Part shown: positions 9,602 to 18,294 of the stretch, in pieces
How positions within the stretch are numbered: the first letter of the stretch is position 1
How the letters are laid out: each line of letters starts with the position of its first letter
Assembly: GCF_015207825.1 (NCBI RefSeq)
Contig: NZ_JADEWC010000001.1
Span: forward strand, 124,001-188,000
Direction of reading: 5' to 3'
DNA length: 64,000 bases
Source: Cyanobacterium stanieri LEGE 03274
GTDB lineage: Bacteria; Cyanobacteriota; Cyanobacteriia; Cyanobacteriales; Cyanobacteriaceae
Position numbers and translations under genes: made by a program
The notes under the pieces: generated by a model
Told to the model about the DNA's origin: nothing
The model's database searches: none
What the model saw: only the letters and a program-made list of their open reading frames with translations

Positions 9602-10729
9602 CTAGGCTAAGTCATACCAGATTGCCTCTATTTGCTCAACGATCGCCCTTGCATGGGTAATAGTATCATAGTTAGTTAAAACAGTGATATGACCCATTTT
9701 ACGCCCTGGACGGGATTCTGTTTTTTCATACCAATGAATGAAAGCGTCTTCGATGGTACTTATTTTCTGTAATTTTTCTTCATAGGGGGGATGAGGATGA
9801 TTTAACCCCAATAGGTTAACCATGATAGCCCCTTGTTTTTGAAAACTTAAATTTCCCAGTGGTTTTCCCGTAACCGCTTGAAGTTGTAGGGCAAATTGAG
9901 AAGTGATGCAACCATTTAGGGTATAGTGTCCAGAATTATGGGTACGGGGGGCAGTTTCATTGACTAAAATTTGCCCATTTTTTCCTAAAAATAATTCGAT
10001 GCCCATGACTCCCACATAATCTAGCGCTGTCAATAGTTTATGGGCGATCCTTTTTACTTCTTCTGTTTGAGCTATGGTAACATTAGCAGGGGCGATCGTC
10101 CAACGACAAACTTGATTTTGTTGAAAGGTTTCCACCACAGGATAATTACAAACCATGCCATCCAACCCCCTAGCTACAATTACCGCCAATTCACACTCAA
10201 AGGGAATAAATTCTTCTACCAAAAAAGGTACATTACCCAATGTTTTTAACGCAGATTCCAACTCCTGAGCAGATTTAACAATCATTGTACCCTGTCCATC
10301 ATAACCATGACGACGCACCTTCAACACTAAGGGAAAACCAAAACTTTCTAAATCCTCCACCCTCTCAAAATTTTTAAACCGAGGTACAGGCAAACCAAGA
10401 CTTTTTAAAAAACATCTTTGCTCATACTTATCCAACAAAGGAGCTAAACTGTTAAGGGAAGGACGAAAACAAACCCCTTTTTCTGCTAAGGTTTGTAGAG
10501 CTTCAAGATCAACAAATTCATTTTCAAAGGTTATCACATCACATTTTTGAGCCAGTTTTTTTGTCCCCTCCATAGAATCTATGGGGGCTAATATAACGTT
10601 ATCAGCTAGACTCACGGCTGAATCATCACTACTAGGAGTTTGTACCGATAATATAATCTTTTGTGTCGGGGCTTCCTTTGCCATCATCCATGCTAATTGC
10701 CCTCCCCCGATAACACCTACTCTTGTCAT
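9602..10729 (-). CDS. purK: 5-(carboxyamino)imidazole ribonucleotide synthase
   Basis: ATP-grasp enzyme of purine synthesis that carboxylates aminoimidazole ribonucleotide with ATP and bicarbonate. 375 residues, normal length. Visible features: N-terminal GVIGGGQLAWMM, the ATP-grasp LVLKVRRHGYDGQGTMIV, FLVEEFIPFECELAVIVARG, YPVVETFQQNQVCRWTIAPA, and ILVNETAPRTHNSGHYTLNG, all standard for PurK. It starts at ATG 10729 (MTRVGVIGG) and appears to be a single-gene unit. Its partner PurE is not in this window. Confidence 0.96.
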   Translation of the reverse strand: MTRVGVIGGGQLAWMMAKEAPTQKIILSVQTPSSDDSAVSLADNVILAPIDSMEGTKKLAQKCDVITFENEFVDLEALQTLAEKGVCFRPSLNSLAPLLDKYEQRCFLKSLGLPVPRFKNFERVEDLESFGFPLVLKVRRHGYDGQGTMIVKSAQELESALKTLGNVPFLVEEFIPFECELAVIVARGLDGMVCNYPVVETFQQNQVCRWTIAPANVTIAQTEEVKRIAHKLLTALDYVGVMGIELFLGKNGQILVNETAPRTHNSGHYTLNGCITSQFALQLQAVTGKPLGNLSFQKQGAIMVNLLGLNHPHPPYEEKLQKISTIEDAFIHWYEKTESRPGRKMGHITVLTNYDTITHARAIVEQIEAIWYDLA

Positions 10730-10964
10730 CTTCTCTTTTCCTTATTTTTTCCCTCAACTATCTTAATGGATAAGTGCAAATAATTGATAATCAAAGTGAA
10801 AGTATCAGGTGTTGGGAGAATAGCAAATCCACAAACCAAAGTAATTCGTTTATTACACCCAATCCGACGTGAAAAGTATATTATCATCGCCTTGCAATAA
10901 ATTACAAGGCTAACAATTTATCGTTCAATAAAAGGTATATTTTGATTCACGGATTTGATATTAT

Positions 10965-11834
10965 TTATTGCTCTTTAATTATCCATCGCTTTTTCCATTG
11001 ACTTGTAGATTCTAAAGTTGATAAAGACTGTTCTTTTTCTCGACGTTTAATAATATTAATGTTATTATCCGTTAAGCTAGGGTCACGATAAGGAATAGCG
11101 GCCCGAGTTTGTAAATGTTCTAACTCCATTAATGATAAGGGTTGTAGTGGAATCTTATTTTTAGTGGCGAGGGTGCCGGGCGCTCGTTTACCCACAGTAT
11201 AATTCCTACCAATATTTAATCCCACCAATGTCATTGCTTTTCTCACCGCCGCCGAACAAGAATAAGTGGCTAAAATCCCATCATTTTCTAAACATTGAAC
11301 CACCAATTTTAAAAAATCTACAGTCCATAATTGAGGACATTTAGGGGGAGAAAAAGGATCAAAAAAAATTGCATCAGCTTTAATATTTTGTTCTATTATT
11401 TTTTTTATAGTTTGTCTAGCGTCACCAATAAATAATTCTATATTTAAATTATTAATATTCAACTTGTTATCATGGACAACTCTTTTTAAATAGTCTTGTG
11501 TTTTTGAGGAATAAAAGGATAAAAGATTATTAGTAATAGCTTCTTGAGGAACATTTATATCTATTTCTAAGGCAAAAATATCTAAACTTACATTACTATT
11601 GATCTTTTGATATAAATCTAATAGTGAAGCCGTGTTATATCCTAAACCATAACAAAGATCGATAACTTTAATCTTGTTTTTACTATTAAGTTTTTCCTTT
11701 ATATTACAACCTTTAATATAGGTTATTTCTGATTCTTTTTTTGCTCCATATTTACTGTGAAATGTTTCTTTAAATTGTTGAGAATAAAAAGTATGAGAAC
11801 CATCTTCAGTTAATCTTGTTTCTAAATATGCCAT
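10965..11834 (-). CDS. MnmC-like SAM-dependent methyltransferase (DUF752)
   Basis: 289 residues with the DUF752/MnmC methyltransferase fold: opening LTEDGSHTFYSQQFKETFHSKYGA, SAM-binding KVIDLCYGLGYNTASLLDL, FALEIDIN, LFIGDARQTIKKI, the catalytic-loop ADAIFFDPFSPPKCPQLW, then GILATYSCSAAVRKAM and VGKRAPGTLATK. MnmC-type domains do the last methylation of mnm5s2U34 in tRNA wobble positions. The FAD oxidase domain of enterobacterial MnmC is absent, so this is the stand-alone type. The gene is AT-rich in its central part. It starts at ATG 11834. Confidence 0.82.
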   Translation of the reverse strand: MAYLETRLTEDGSHTFYSQQFKETFHSKYGAKKESEITYIKGCNIKEKLNSKNKIKVIDLCYGLGYNTASLLDLYQKINSNVSLDIFALEIDINVPQEAITNNLLSFYSSKTQDYLKRVVHDNKLNINNLNIELFIGDARQTIKKIIEQNIKADAIFFDPFSPPKCPQLWTVDFLKLVVQCLENDGILATYSCSAAVRKAMTLVGLNIGRNYTVGKRAPGTLATKNKIPLQPLSLMELEHLQTRAAIPYRDPSLTDNNINIIKRREKEQSLSTLESTSQWKKRWIIKEQ

Positions 11835-11982
11835 GAAAAATAATTTTAATAAAAGACAATTAATAAAAAAATAAATAATTATGTGTGTAATACTAAATCT
11901 GATTTTAAAAATGTATTATCACTCACTAGGGTTAAGGTATATATTGATGGATGGATTTAGTTAGTATCAAACATTAATATAT

Positions 11983-13149
11983 CTACTTAAATTCTATTTT
12001 CATAATTGATAAATCGTCAGAAAAATAGTCACTATCATTATGAGATTTTGCTTGAGCTAAAATTTTATCTAAGTCTGATTCTTTTTCCAGAATCGCACTA
12101 AAATTATCTATGCCCCACATCTGTTTATCTTTGCCGATTATTTCATAAATTCCGTCACTAAAAATATATAAAGTGGAAGGGGATTCAATCTCATAACTAC
12201 TATTGTCGTAATTAACATTGGGAAACATTCCAATGGGTAGTCCAGGGGTTTTGAGTTTTAAAACTTGAAATTTATCTGAGTTGTCTTGATAAACATAAAT
12301 AGCGGGGGGATGTCCTGCACTAGAGAAGGTTAATTTATTACTATTGATATTATATATACCATACCAAATAGTTAAATATTTATCATTTTTATTACTCATT
12401 TGAAAGAAGTTATTCAGGCTAAATAAAACCTGATTAGGTTCTTTATAATTCACTTTTCCAAGATTACCATAACGTAATAAATTAAAAGTAGAAATAGAAG
12501 GAAGTGCGGCCCCTAAACCATGACCAGAAACATCTAATAAATAAAAAACTATATTTTCTTCATCTAAAAAAAAGTAATCAAAAATATCTCCTCCTAGTTG
12601 ACGAGAAGGAATAAAACGAAAATCGATATTAATTTTTTCATGGCGTAAAGATTCGGGTAAGACGACACTAACATAATCGGCGGCTTCTGATAATTCTGTT
12701 TCTAGTTGATGCTTTTGTTTTTCTAGTAGTTTTTTCTGTTGTTCTAAAAGTTGTTTTTGCTTTTGTAAATCTTGACTAAGTTGATGTAGTCTTAATCCTG
12801 CCCTAACTCTGGCTTTTAATTCTTGTAAGTCAATGGGCTTACAAATAAAGTCGTCGGCCCCTGCATCTAATCCTTGCACTCTATCATCAACGGATATTTT
12901 AGAGGTAATGAGAATAAAAAAGGTGGTAGCAAGGGCGGGATTTTGTTTTACTTGCCAACATACATCCAAACCTCCCATACGGGGCATTAACCAATCGGAT
13001 ATGATTAGGGCTGGTTTAATTTTTTCGGCTAATTCTAAACCTGTGATGCCATCGGAGGCGATACTGACTTCATAGCCACTTTTTTTGAGGGTTCTAGTGA
13101 GGAGAATTTGAATTGTTCGATCATCGTCTATGATGAGAATGTGCGCCAT
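11983..13149 (-). CDS. Response regulator with PP2C-type (RsbU/SpoIIE-like) phosphatase output
   Basis: 388 residues. Receiver domain 1-120 with D8-D10 acidic pocket, phospho-acceptor D52 (LIISDWLMPRMGG) and K in FICKPIDL. A Gln/Leu/Lys-rich coiled coil (about 122-155, repeated KQKQLLEQQKKLLEKQ) links to a PP2C-SIG domain: FRFIPSRQLGGDIFDYF, YLLDVSGHGLGAALPS, TFSSAGHPPAIY and LYIFSDGIYE. Such proteins dephosphorylate anti-sigma antagonist proteins in partner-switching pathways when the receiver is phosphorylated. No anti-sigma or antagonist gene is adjacent, so its partner lies elsewhere. Confidence 0.9.
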   Translation of the reverse strand: MAHILIIDDDRTIQILLTRTLKKSGYEVSIASDGITGLELAEKIKPALIISDWLMPRMGGLDVCWQVKQNPALATTFFILITSKISVDDRVQGLDAGADDFICKPIDLQELKARVRAGLRLHQLSQDLQKQKQLLEQQKKLLEKQKHQLETELSEAADYVSVVLPESLRHEKINIDFRFIPSRQLGGDIFDYFFLDEENIVFYLLDVSGHGLGAALPSISTFNLLRYGNLGKVNYKEPNQVLFSLNNFFQMSNKNDKYLTIWYGIYNINSNKLTFSSAGHPPAIYVYQDNSDKFQVLKLKTPGLPIGMFPNVNYDNSSYEIESPSTLYIFSDGIYEIIGKDKQMWGIDNFSAILEKESDLDKILAQAKSHNDSDYFSDDLSIMKIEFK

Positions 13150-13318
13150 TGTGGGATGTTTTACATGATTTTGGTGTAATCTTGATCCTTAGTTATTGAG
13201 TCTAAAAACCAAATTTTATGCTGGATAATCAATAGGATAACTAATTGTTGCTTATTCGGGGTAGTTTGTATGGTGGTTTATAAATTTTTATGAATTTTGG
13301 TTGATTTAATTTTTTTTT

Positions 13319-15013
13319 ATGAAAAATTATAAGTTATATTTATCGTTTATCGGTATTTTTTTGTTATCGGCTGGTGTTATTGTTAGTTTTTTGTCGGAAA
13401 CCGCTTCTCTAGTTGGTTTTATTGTTTTGGGCTTGGGTGTTTTGGTTTTGGGATTTGTGGTGATTTCTTATCTTTATCAAAATAAAGGTTTTTGGGCAAT
13501 GCGCTCGACGGAGGCAACCACTAATGCTTTAGTTTCTACGGGTTCGGTTATTCTGATTTTAGGGGTAATTAATTATTTGGGGATTAATTATTCTTGGCGG
13601 GTAGATTTGACGGAAAATCAAATTTTTACTCTTTCTCCTGAGTCTCGGGAATTGGTGAGTAATTTGGATGAGCCTTTGAGAGTATATGTTTTTGATAGTC
13701 CTGCGAATCCTAACGATCGCACCTTACTGGAAGATTATCAACGTAATAATAACTTATTTGAATATGAATTTGTCGATCCTCAGATTAGATTTAGTTTAGC
13801 CCAAGAATTTGGAGTTCAGAGAAAAGGTGATGTATATATAGAAAAGGGAAATCAAAGACAGTTGGTGCAGACGGTTTCCCCTAATAGTCGTCTCACGGAA
13901 ACAGCGCTTACCAATGCAATCGCCACTATCCAACGCACAGAACAACCGATAGTATATATATTACAGGGTCATGGTGAACCTACCCTTGAGGAGGGTGAAA
14001 ATAGCTTCTCTCAAGCCATAACTAATCTAACCGATAGGGGTTATGTGGTACAAGGATTAAATCTCACCACCACTCCCCTAGTGCCTCCTAACGCTGATGT
14101 TTTAATTATGGGTAGTGGTACAAGAGAACTACTAGAAGGAGAAGTAAGGGCGATCGAAAAATTCGTCAATAACGGTGGCAGTCTATTAGTGATGTATGAT
14201 GCCCAAAGCCCCGTCAGTTTAAACCCCCTTTTTGTGGAATGGGGAATCGTGCTTCATGATGGCTTAATCGTAGATGGCTCAGGCACTGGAGACGTATTTG
14301 GTTTAGGCCCATCTGTCACCTTTGTTGTCGATTATGGCAATCATCCCATAACCAGTAACTTTGATAACGGAATAAGTATTTTTCCATTCGCTCGGGCAAT
14401 TTTAACCACCCAAGAAGAAAATATTACCCCCAACCCTCTTTTATTAACCAATCCTCAGACATGGGCAGAAAATGACTTAACCCAAGATACCATTGAATTT
14501 AACCCACAAGAAGATCTTCCAGGCCCTTTAAACGTAGGTGTTGCCCTAGTTAGAGAAAATCCCGACGCTCAAACTGAGTCCAACACACAAACCCCCGAAA
14601 ATACTCCACCAGCAACCTCAGAATCAGAAAATGAGACTTCCCAAGAAGAAGACTTATCCCAAGGAGATTTACCCCAACCACCTCCCATAAACGAACCAAA
14701 TCCCGTACCCATTCAAGAAAATAATATCCCCGAATTACCCCCAGAAACAAGAATGGTAGTTATCGGTAACTCAACCTTTGCCACCAATGGTTGGTTTTCC
14801 CAACAACTTAACAGCGATATTTGGCTCAATTCCATTGCTTGGTTATCTGGTGCGGATGAATCGGAATTATCTATTAGTCCTAAATTACCAAATAATCGCC
14901 GTCTCAATATTGAAAATATTCACGTTACCTTAATCAGTTGGTTAGCCCTATTTATCATCCCTGCCTTGGGTTTTGGGGCGAGTATCTTGATTTGGTGGAG
15001 GAGGAGTAAATAA
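13319..15013 (+). CDS. GldG-like ABC-associated membrane protein (DUF4350/Gldg family)
   Basis: 564 residues. Three hydrophobic segments near the N-terminus (about 6-25, 30-52, 72-92), a large external domain beginning with the family motif SWRVDLTENQIFTLSPES, then VYILQGHGEPTLEEGENSFS, a low-complexity Glu/Pro/Gln/Thr-rich stretch at about 415-470, and a closing membrane helix WLALFIIPALGFGASILIWW with a basic tail. This is the GldG-type partner of ABC-2 exporters. In many cyanobacteria the ATPase, permease and GldG genes are together; here the likely ATPase (17228-18208) is on the other strand and no permease is present. Confidence 0.82.
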   Translation: MKNYKLYLSFIGIFLLSAGVIVSFLSETASLVGFIVLGLGVLVLGFVVISYLYQNKGFWAMRSTEATTNALVSTGSVILILGVINYLGINYSWRVDLTENQIFTLSPESRELVSNLDEPLRVYVFDSPANPNDRTLLEDYQRNNNLFEYEFVDPQIRFSLAQEFGVQRKGDVYIEKGNQRQLVQTVSPNSRLTETALTNAIATIQRTEQPIVYILQGHGEPTLEEGENSFSQAITNLTDRGYVVQGLNLTTTPLVPPNADVLIMGSGTRELLEGEVRAIEKFVNNGGSLLVMYDAQSPVSLNPLFVEWGIVLHDGLIVDGSGTGDVFGLGPSVTFVVDYGNHPITSNFDNGISIFPFARAILTTQEENITPNPLLLTNPQTWAENDLTQDTIEFNPQEDLPGPLNVGVALVRENPDAQTESNTQTPENTPPATSESENETSQEEDLSQGDLPQPPPINEPNPVPIQENNIPELPPETRMVVIGNSTFATNGWFSQQLNSDIWLNSIAWLSGADESELSISPKLPNNRRLNIENIHVTLISWLALFIIPALGFGASILIWWRRSK

Positions 15014-15024
15014 ACTTATTTCGG

Positions 15025-15075
15025 AATAAACCCACAACCATTAAGCAATAGTGCTATTAGTGGGTTTATTTTTGT
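15025..15075 (+). terminator. Terminator of the GldG-like gene
   Basis: Perfect 10-bp inverted repeat AATAAACCCA (15025-15034) with TGGGTTTATT (15061-15070), followed by a T-run. The 26-base loop contains the stop codon and last codons of the convergent gene at 15041, so the right arm lies inside that coding sequence. Confidence 0.7.
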
Positions 15076-15523
15076 CCAAAAGCATCTTTAAATTTTCCTG
15101 AATAGCCTGTTGTAACTTATCGCAATAAATCTCTTTACTTTGCTGATAATCTTGGGGAGTATCAAGGAAAATAATACTATCAACTTCCCTTAAGGTAAAC
15201 ATTTGAAATAAAATCTCACTAATGTTGATTTCCTGAGCCACTATTTCTAACTTATCAATTTTACTATCGGCAAACTGTACAGCATCTTCTACCGTAGGAA
15301 AAGCGTAAACAACTTTTTTTTCTATTTCTGGTTGATTTTGTTTTCCTAATACCGTAAGGACTAAATTATTTTCTAGGGTTTGTCTGAGGTAGTATTTTTG
15401 ATGGCTTAATTGTTGAGCATATACTTTTAAAACTGGTACAACACCATATTGCATAATGGGCGCTGGTACACCAAATTTTGGGGCTTGATTGATTAAGTTG
15501 TCAAATTGTTGGTCTAAGTTCAT
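15041..15523 (-). CDS. Conserved hypothetical protein
   Basis: 160 residues from ATG 15523 (MNLDQQFDNLINQAPKFGVP); the frame extends 18 codons further upstream but that part looks non-coding. No known domain recognised. The sequence is soluble, with a mixed alpha/beta character: GVVPVLKVYAQQL, VLTVLGKQNQPEIEKKVVYAFPTVEDAVQFAD, and an acidic/basic C-terminal helix. No membrane segment or signal peptide. It converges on the GldG-like gene, sharing its terminator hairpin. The function is unknown. Confidence 0.6.
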   Translation of the reverse strand: MNLDQQFDNLINQAPKFGVPAPIMQYGVVPVLKVYAQQLSHQKYYLRQTLENNLVLTVLGKQNQPEIEKKVVYAFPTVEDAVQFADSKIDKLEIVAQEINISEILFQMFTLREVDSIIFLDTPQDYQQSKEIYCDKLQQAIQENLKMLLDKNKPTNSTIA

Positions 15524-15688
15524 TATTTTGATTGGTTTTTCTTTCCCATTTTTATTATACTGACATCCTCTGATCAATCAACACAGCGCACCTTAATTGA
15601 TTTACTGTGAAGAATTTGATTAATTTTTTATAATGGAAAAAATTTTCTGAGATGTCCCATAATCTACTATTAATAAATAGTTACAAAA

Positions 15689-15754
15689 ATGCGAGGAGAA
15701 ATTGAATTTAGATCGGATAAGTTAGCGGTTTTAATTGATGCGGATAATACTAGC
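15689..15754 (+). pseudogene. 5' fragment of a NYN-domain (LabA/DUF88-like) gene, cut by an IS element
   Basis: The frame from ATG 15689 encodes MRGEIEFRSDKLAVLIDADNTS (split here as MRGEIEFRSDK and LAVLIDADNTS), the first beta-strand and catalytic aspartates of NYN-family nucleases. It then runs into the IS terminal sequence and stops at 15773-15775. Beyond the far IS end (17185 on) only about 40 bases remain before the ABC gene, and they do not restore a NYN domain of the usual 150-250 residues. So the gene was both interrupted and lost its 3' part. Confidence 0.7.
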
Positions 15755-15870
15755 GGTGACTTACTCCCACGCTGACCTTGCGGTACAGACGTGGGCTTCC
15801 AAATATCGCTATTTGGCTTTTCTGCTTCTTTGGGTGGCTCTAGCTGTAGATTTCTCTACAGCCCCGATAC
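15755..15870 (-). ncRNA. Probable omega RNA (reRNA) of TnpB
   Basis: TnpB guide RNAs come from the 3' end of tnpB and the adjacent right end of the element. Here this region has three consecutive hairpins: 15843-15862 (8-bp perfect stem, loop TTTC), 15799-15816 (7-bp perfect stem, loop TCGC) and the terminal 15766-15795 stem. Reading on the minus strand past the element end, the guide would begin with GCTAGTATTATCCGC, which is NYN-gene sequence. The role is inferred from family knowledge; the boundaries are approximate. Confidence 0.45.
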
Positions 15871-17044
15871 CATTATCCTCCACAGACTGCAACACCATTT
15901 GCCCAACGGCTATTAATCCTCTCTGCTCTATCACTAGGCTACTTGCATAGTCACGGTCGCAAGTAAAGCCACATTCAGAGCAATGATGGACTCTTTCGTT
16001 CAATGGTTTTTTCCCTGTCAGAGTACCGCAATTCGGACAAGTTTGGGACGTATAATCCTTATTAACCTTAAGGAGATATACGTCTCTTTTTTTTGCCACA
16101 TGGGCTAGTATCTCCATGAAAGCACCAAAAGCAAAATCTAGGGAATGCTTACGCAATAACCCCTTCCCCCATGCTTTGGGGGAAATATCCTCTATAAATA
16201 TCATTTTTGCTTGGTTACATAGATGATGACTCAATTCATAATGATATTGCTTCCTTTTGCGGTGAATTTTCTCATGGAGCAAGGCTATCTTTCGAGATAC
16301 TTTTAACCAGTTTGCTGAACTCTTTTCCTTGTTTTTTAACTTACGTTGGAGCGATTTAAGCTGCCCTTGTAAGTCTAGTAAAAACCTCGGTCTACATATA
16401 GATTCATTTTTACTGGTATGTATAATTTTTTCAAAACCCAAATCTATACCTAGACTAGAATAACTCAAATCAGGTATGGGGTTGGGTATATCCCCCTCCG
16501 ATTGGATTGTACAAATAGCATACCAACCTGATGCTTTTTGAACCACCTGAACTTGTTTGACCACAAATCCTTCAGGGATAGGTCGATGCAAGATTATCTT
16601 TACAGAGCCAATCTTGGGGAGTTTAATCTTGTCACCAACTATGGGGCAAGTTTTAAACTGGGGGAATACCATCGAGCGTATTTTCTTCCGAAATCGTGGG
16701 TATCCTATCCCCCTTTGATGAAAGGCTCGAAAAGCCTTATCTACTTTTCCCACTACTTCTTGAAGTACCTGAGACTGAACCGCTTTTAATTCTGGGTTAG
16801 TCTTTTTTGCTTCCGTCAATTGTCGCTTTTGGTGGTAGTAGTCAGGGTATTTGGTATCCGCAGGGATAATATATTCTCTATTAAGAGAGCATCTATCTAC
16901 CCAAGACTTCCTTGACTTCATCCAGTCTTTTCTTTCCCCCAAGCAGTAATTGTAAACTTTTTTGCATACAAAAAGCCATTCCAGAAGGGTTTGTTCCTGT
17001 AGTAGCTCTGGATATATGCGGTACTCAAAGTTTAAATTTATCAC
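15809..17044 (-). CDS. tnpB: RNA-guided DNA nuclease TnpB (OrfB)
   Basis: 411 residues. N-terminal OrfB helix-turn-helix region (YRIYPELLQEQTLLEWLFVC), then a RuvC-like nuclease: D201 in SLGIDLGFEK, E285 in MIFIEDIS, and the final aspartate in CDRDYASS (363-365). The zinc ribbon has CPNCG (C336, C339) and CSECG (C355, C358). All catalytic and zinc residues are present, so the protein looks active. TnpB cuts DNA next to a short target-adjacent motif, guided by omega RNA, and helps the element persist. The typical DRDxNAA motif reads DRDYASS here, a small departure. The last residues overlap the predicted omega RNA. Confidence 0.93.
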   Translation of the reverse strand: MINLNFEYRIYPELLQEQTLLEWLFVCKKVYNYCLGERKDWMKSRKSWVDRCSLNREYIIPADTKYPDYYHQKRQLTEAKKTNPELKAVQSQVLQEVVGKVDKAFRAFHQRGIGYPRFRKKIRSMVFPQFKTCPIVGDKIKLPKIGSVKIILHRPIPEGFVVKQVQVVQKASGWYAICTIQSEGDIPNPIPDLSYSSLGIDLGFEKIIHTSKNESICRPRFLLDLQGQLKSLQRKLKNKEKSSANWLKVSRKIALLHEKIHRKRKQYHYELSHHLCNQAKMIFIEDISPKAWGKGLLRKHSLDFAFGAFMEILAHVAKKRDVYLLKVNKDYTSQTCPNCGTLTGKKPLNERVHHCSECGFTCDRDYASSLVIEQRGLIAVGQMVLQSVEDNGIGAVEKSTARATQRSRKAK

Positions 17045-17227
17045 TATTTCTAGGCACGGATGTTGTTAGCCTAGATACAGGTTAACATAACTTTCTTGAT
17101 TTGTGCAATATACCTTGGCAACGATTCATCCCACGCTGATTTTGTCCTAAGTTCTTAAAAGAAAAATACAGCGTGGGGCTTCTCGTTGAGGAGCTAATTT
17201 ATCAGTGATCAAGCAGATTTGATATAA

Positions 17228-18208
17228 CTATTGACTCGAGGTAATACCCTTTTCTTCTAGTTGACGAATAAAGTAATCTTCGAGGGAATCACGCACAAGA
17301 TTTAAGCTGACTAATTCGGCGTTAGTGGCGGCTAGATAATTGATAAATTCTTGGGGATTACCTCTCAACTCCCCTCGACAAATATGATTTTCTTGGCTAA
17401 TGTTGCTTAACCATCCTTCCATGTCCGTGATTTCACAGTTTCTGATGGTGGCGTGGTAGGTTTCTTGAGTGCCTAAAATTTCGTCCAATGAACCTATATT
17501 TAATAATTCTCCTCGGGCAAGGATGGCAATGCGATCGCAAATTTTCTCTACATCAGCCAAAACATGGGAATTAAAAAAAATGGTTTTTCCTTGCTCTTTG
17601 AGGGATAATATAATTTGTCGTACCTGATAACGCCCCATGGGATCTAATCCTGACATGGGTTCATCAAAAAAGACAATTTCAGGATCGTTAATTAGTGCCT
17701 GGGCCATTCCTACCCTTTGCATCATTCCTTTGGAATACTGTCTTAACTGTTTCTTTTGGGCGGTTTGTTTGGCTAAACCCACTAAGTCGAGCAGTTCCAA
17801 AATTCTTTTGTTTTGGTGATGTTTGGGGATTTGGAATAGGGAGGCGATAAAGTGTAAAAATTCCCATGCGGTTAAGAAGTCGTAGTAATAGGCGTTTTCG
17901 GGTAAATAACCTAATCTTTGTTTAACGCTGTTGTCGCCGAGGGGTTTTCCAAGTAATTTTGCTTTGCCTGAGGTGGGTTTGATAATGCCTAACAGGGTTT
18001 TTAGTAGGGTGGTTTTTCCTGCACCATTGGGCCCTAGTAAACCGAATGTTTCCCCTTGATAAACTTTAAGGGTACAGTTTTTGAGGGAGGGGATTTTTTT
18101 GTTGAGCCAAAAGCCTGTAAGATAAATCTTTGATAATTCGTAGGTTTCTACTACTACTGTTTTATCGGTGTTGACATCGGTGCTGGGTAAATTTATTGTG
18201 GAGGTCAT
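17228..18208 (-). CDS. ABC transporter ATP-binding protein (ABC-2/GldA-like)
   Basis: 326 residues from ATG 18208 (MTSTINLPSTDVN), preceded by a purine-rich site; an upstream ATG at 18271 would add 21 residues. Walker A GPNGAGKTT, signature YSKGMMQRVGMAQAL, Walker B IVFFDEPMSGLDP and the switch histidine in FFNSHVLAD are all present. The C-terminal 90 residues are typical of ABC-2/NatA-type exporters. It probably pairs with the GldG-like protein at 13319-15013, from which it is separated by the IS insertion, but the membrane permease is not visible in this window. Confidence 0.88.
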   Translation of the reverse strand: MTSTINLPSTDVNTDKTVVVETYELSKIYLTGFWLNKKIPSLKNCTLKVYQGETFGLLGPNGAGKTTLLKTLLGIIKPTSGKAKLLGKPLGDNSVKQRLGYLPENAYYYDFLTAWEFLHFIASLFQIPKHHQNKRILELLDLVGLAKQTAQKKQLRQYSKGMMQRVGMAQALINDPEIVFFDEPMSGLDPMGRYQVRQIILSLKEQGKTIFFNSHVLADVEKICDRIAILARGELLNIGSLDEILGTQETYHATIRNCEITDMEGWLSNISQENHICRGELRGNPQEFINYLAATNAELVSLNLVRDSLEDYFIRQLEEKGITSSQ

Positions 18209-18294
18209 TTTCTGTATGGCAGTTATCGGTTTAAGATAAGAAAATAGAAACAGAAACTTGTTGATGTTCATTATACCCCTAAAGTTCAGTTAAT

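Larger units (their letters stand above)
15755..17184 (-). mobile_element. TnpB-only IS element of the IS200/IS605 superfamily (IS1341-type)
   Basis: The element carries one gene, tnpB, and no tnpA transposase. Ends show subterminal hairpins instead of terminal inverted repeats, as in this superfamily: 15766-15795 (arms CCCACG/CGTGGG plus CTG/CAG) at the right end, downstream of tnpB, and 17130-17138 with 17169-17177 (CCCACGCTG/CAGCGTGGG) at the left end. Exact limits are inferred from where the NYN reading frame is lost and from similarity between the two ends; they could be off by several bases. No target duplication is seen, consistent with the mechanism. Mobility would need a TnpA supplied in trans. 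Confidence 0.8.

Noticed and set aside
16538-16789. Plus-strand frame inside tnpB
   Set aside because: Antisense shadow of the TnpB gene, with no recognisable protein features.
18209-18271. Upstream ATG for the ABC ATPase
   Set aside because: The 21 extra residues are hydrophobic and not part of the ABC domain; the internal ATG 18208 has a purine-rich site before it.
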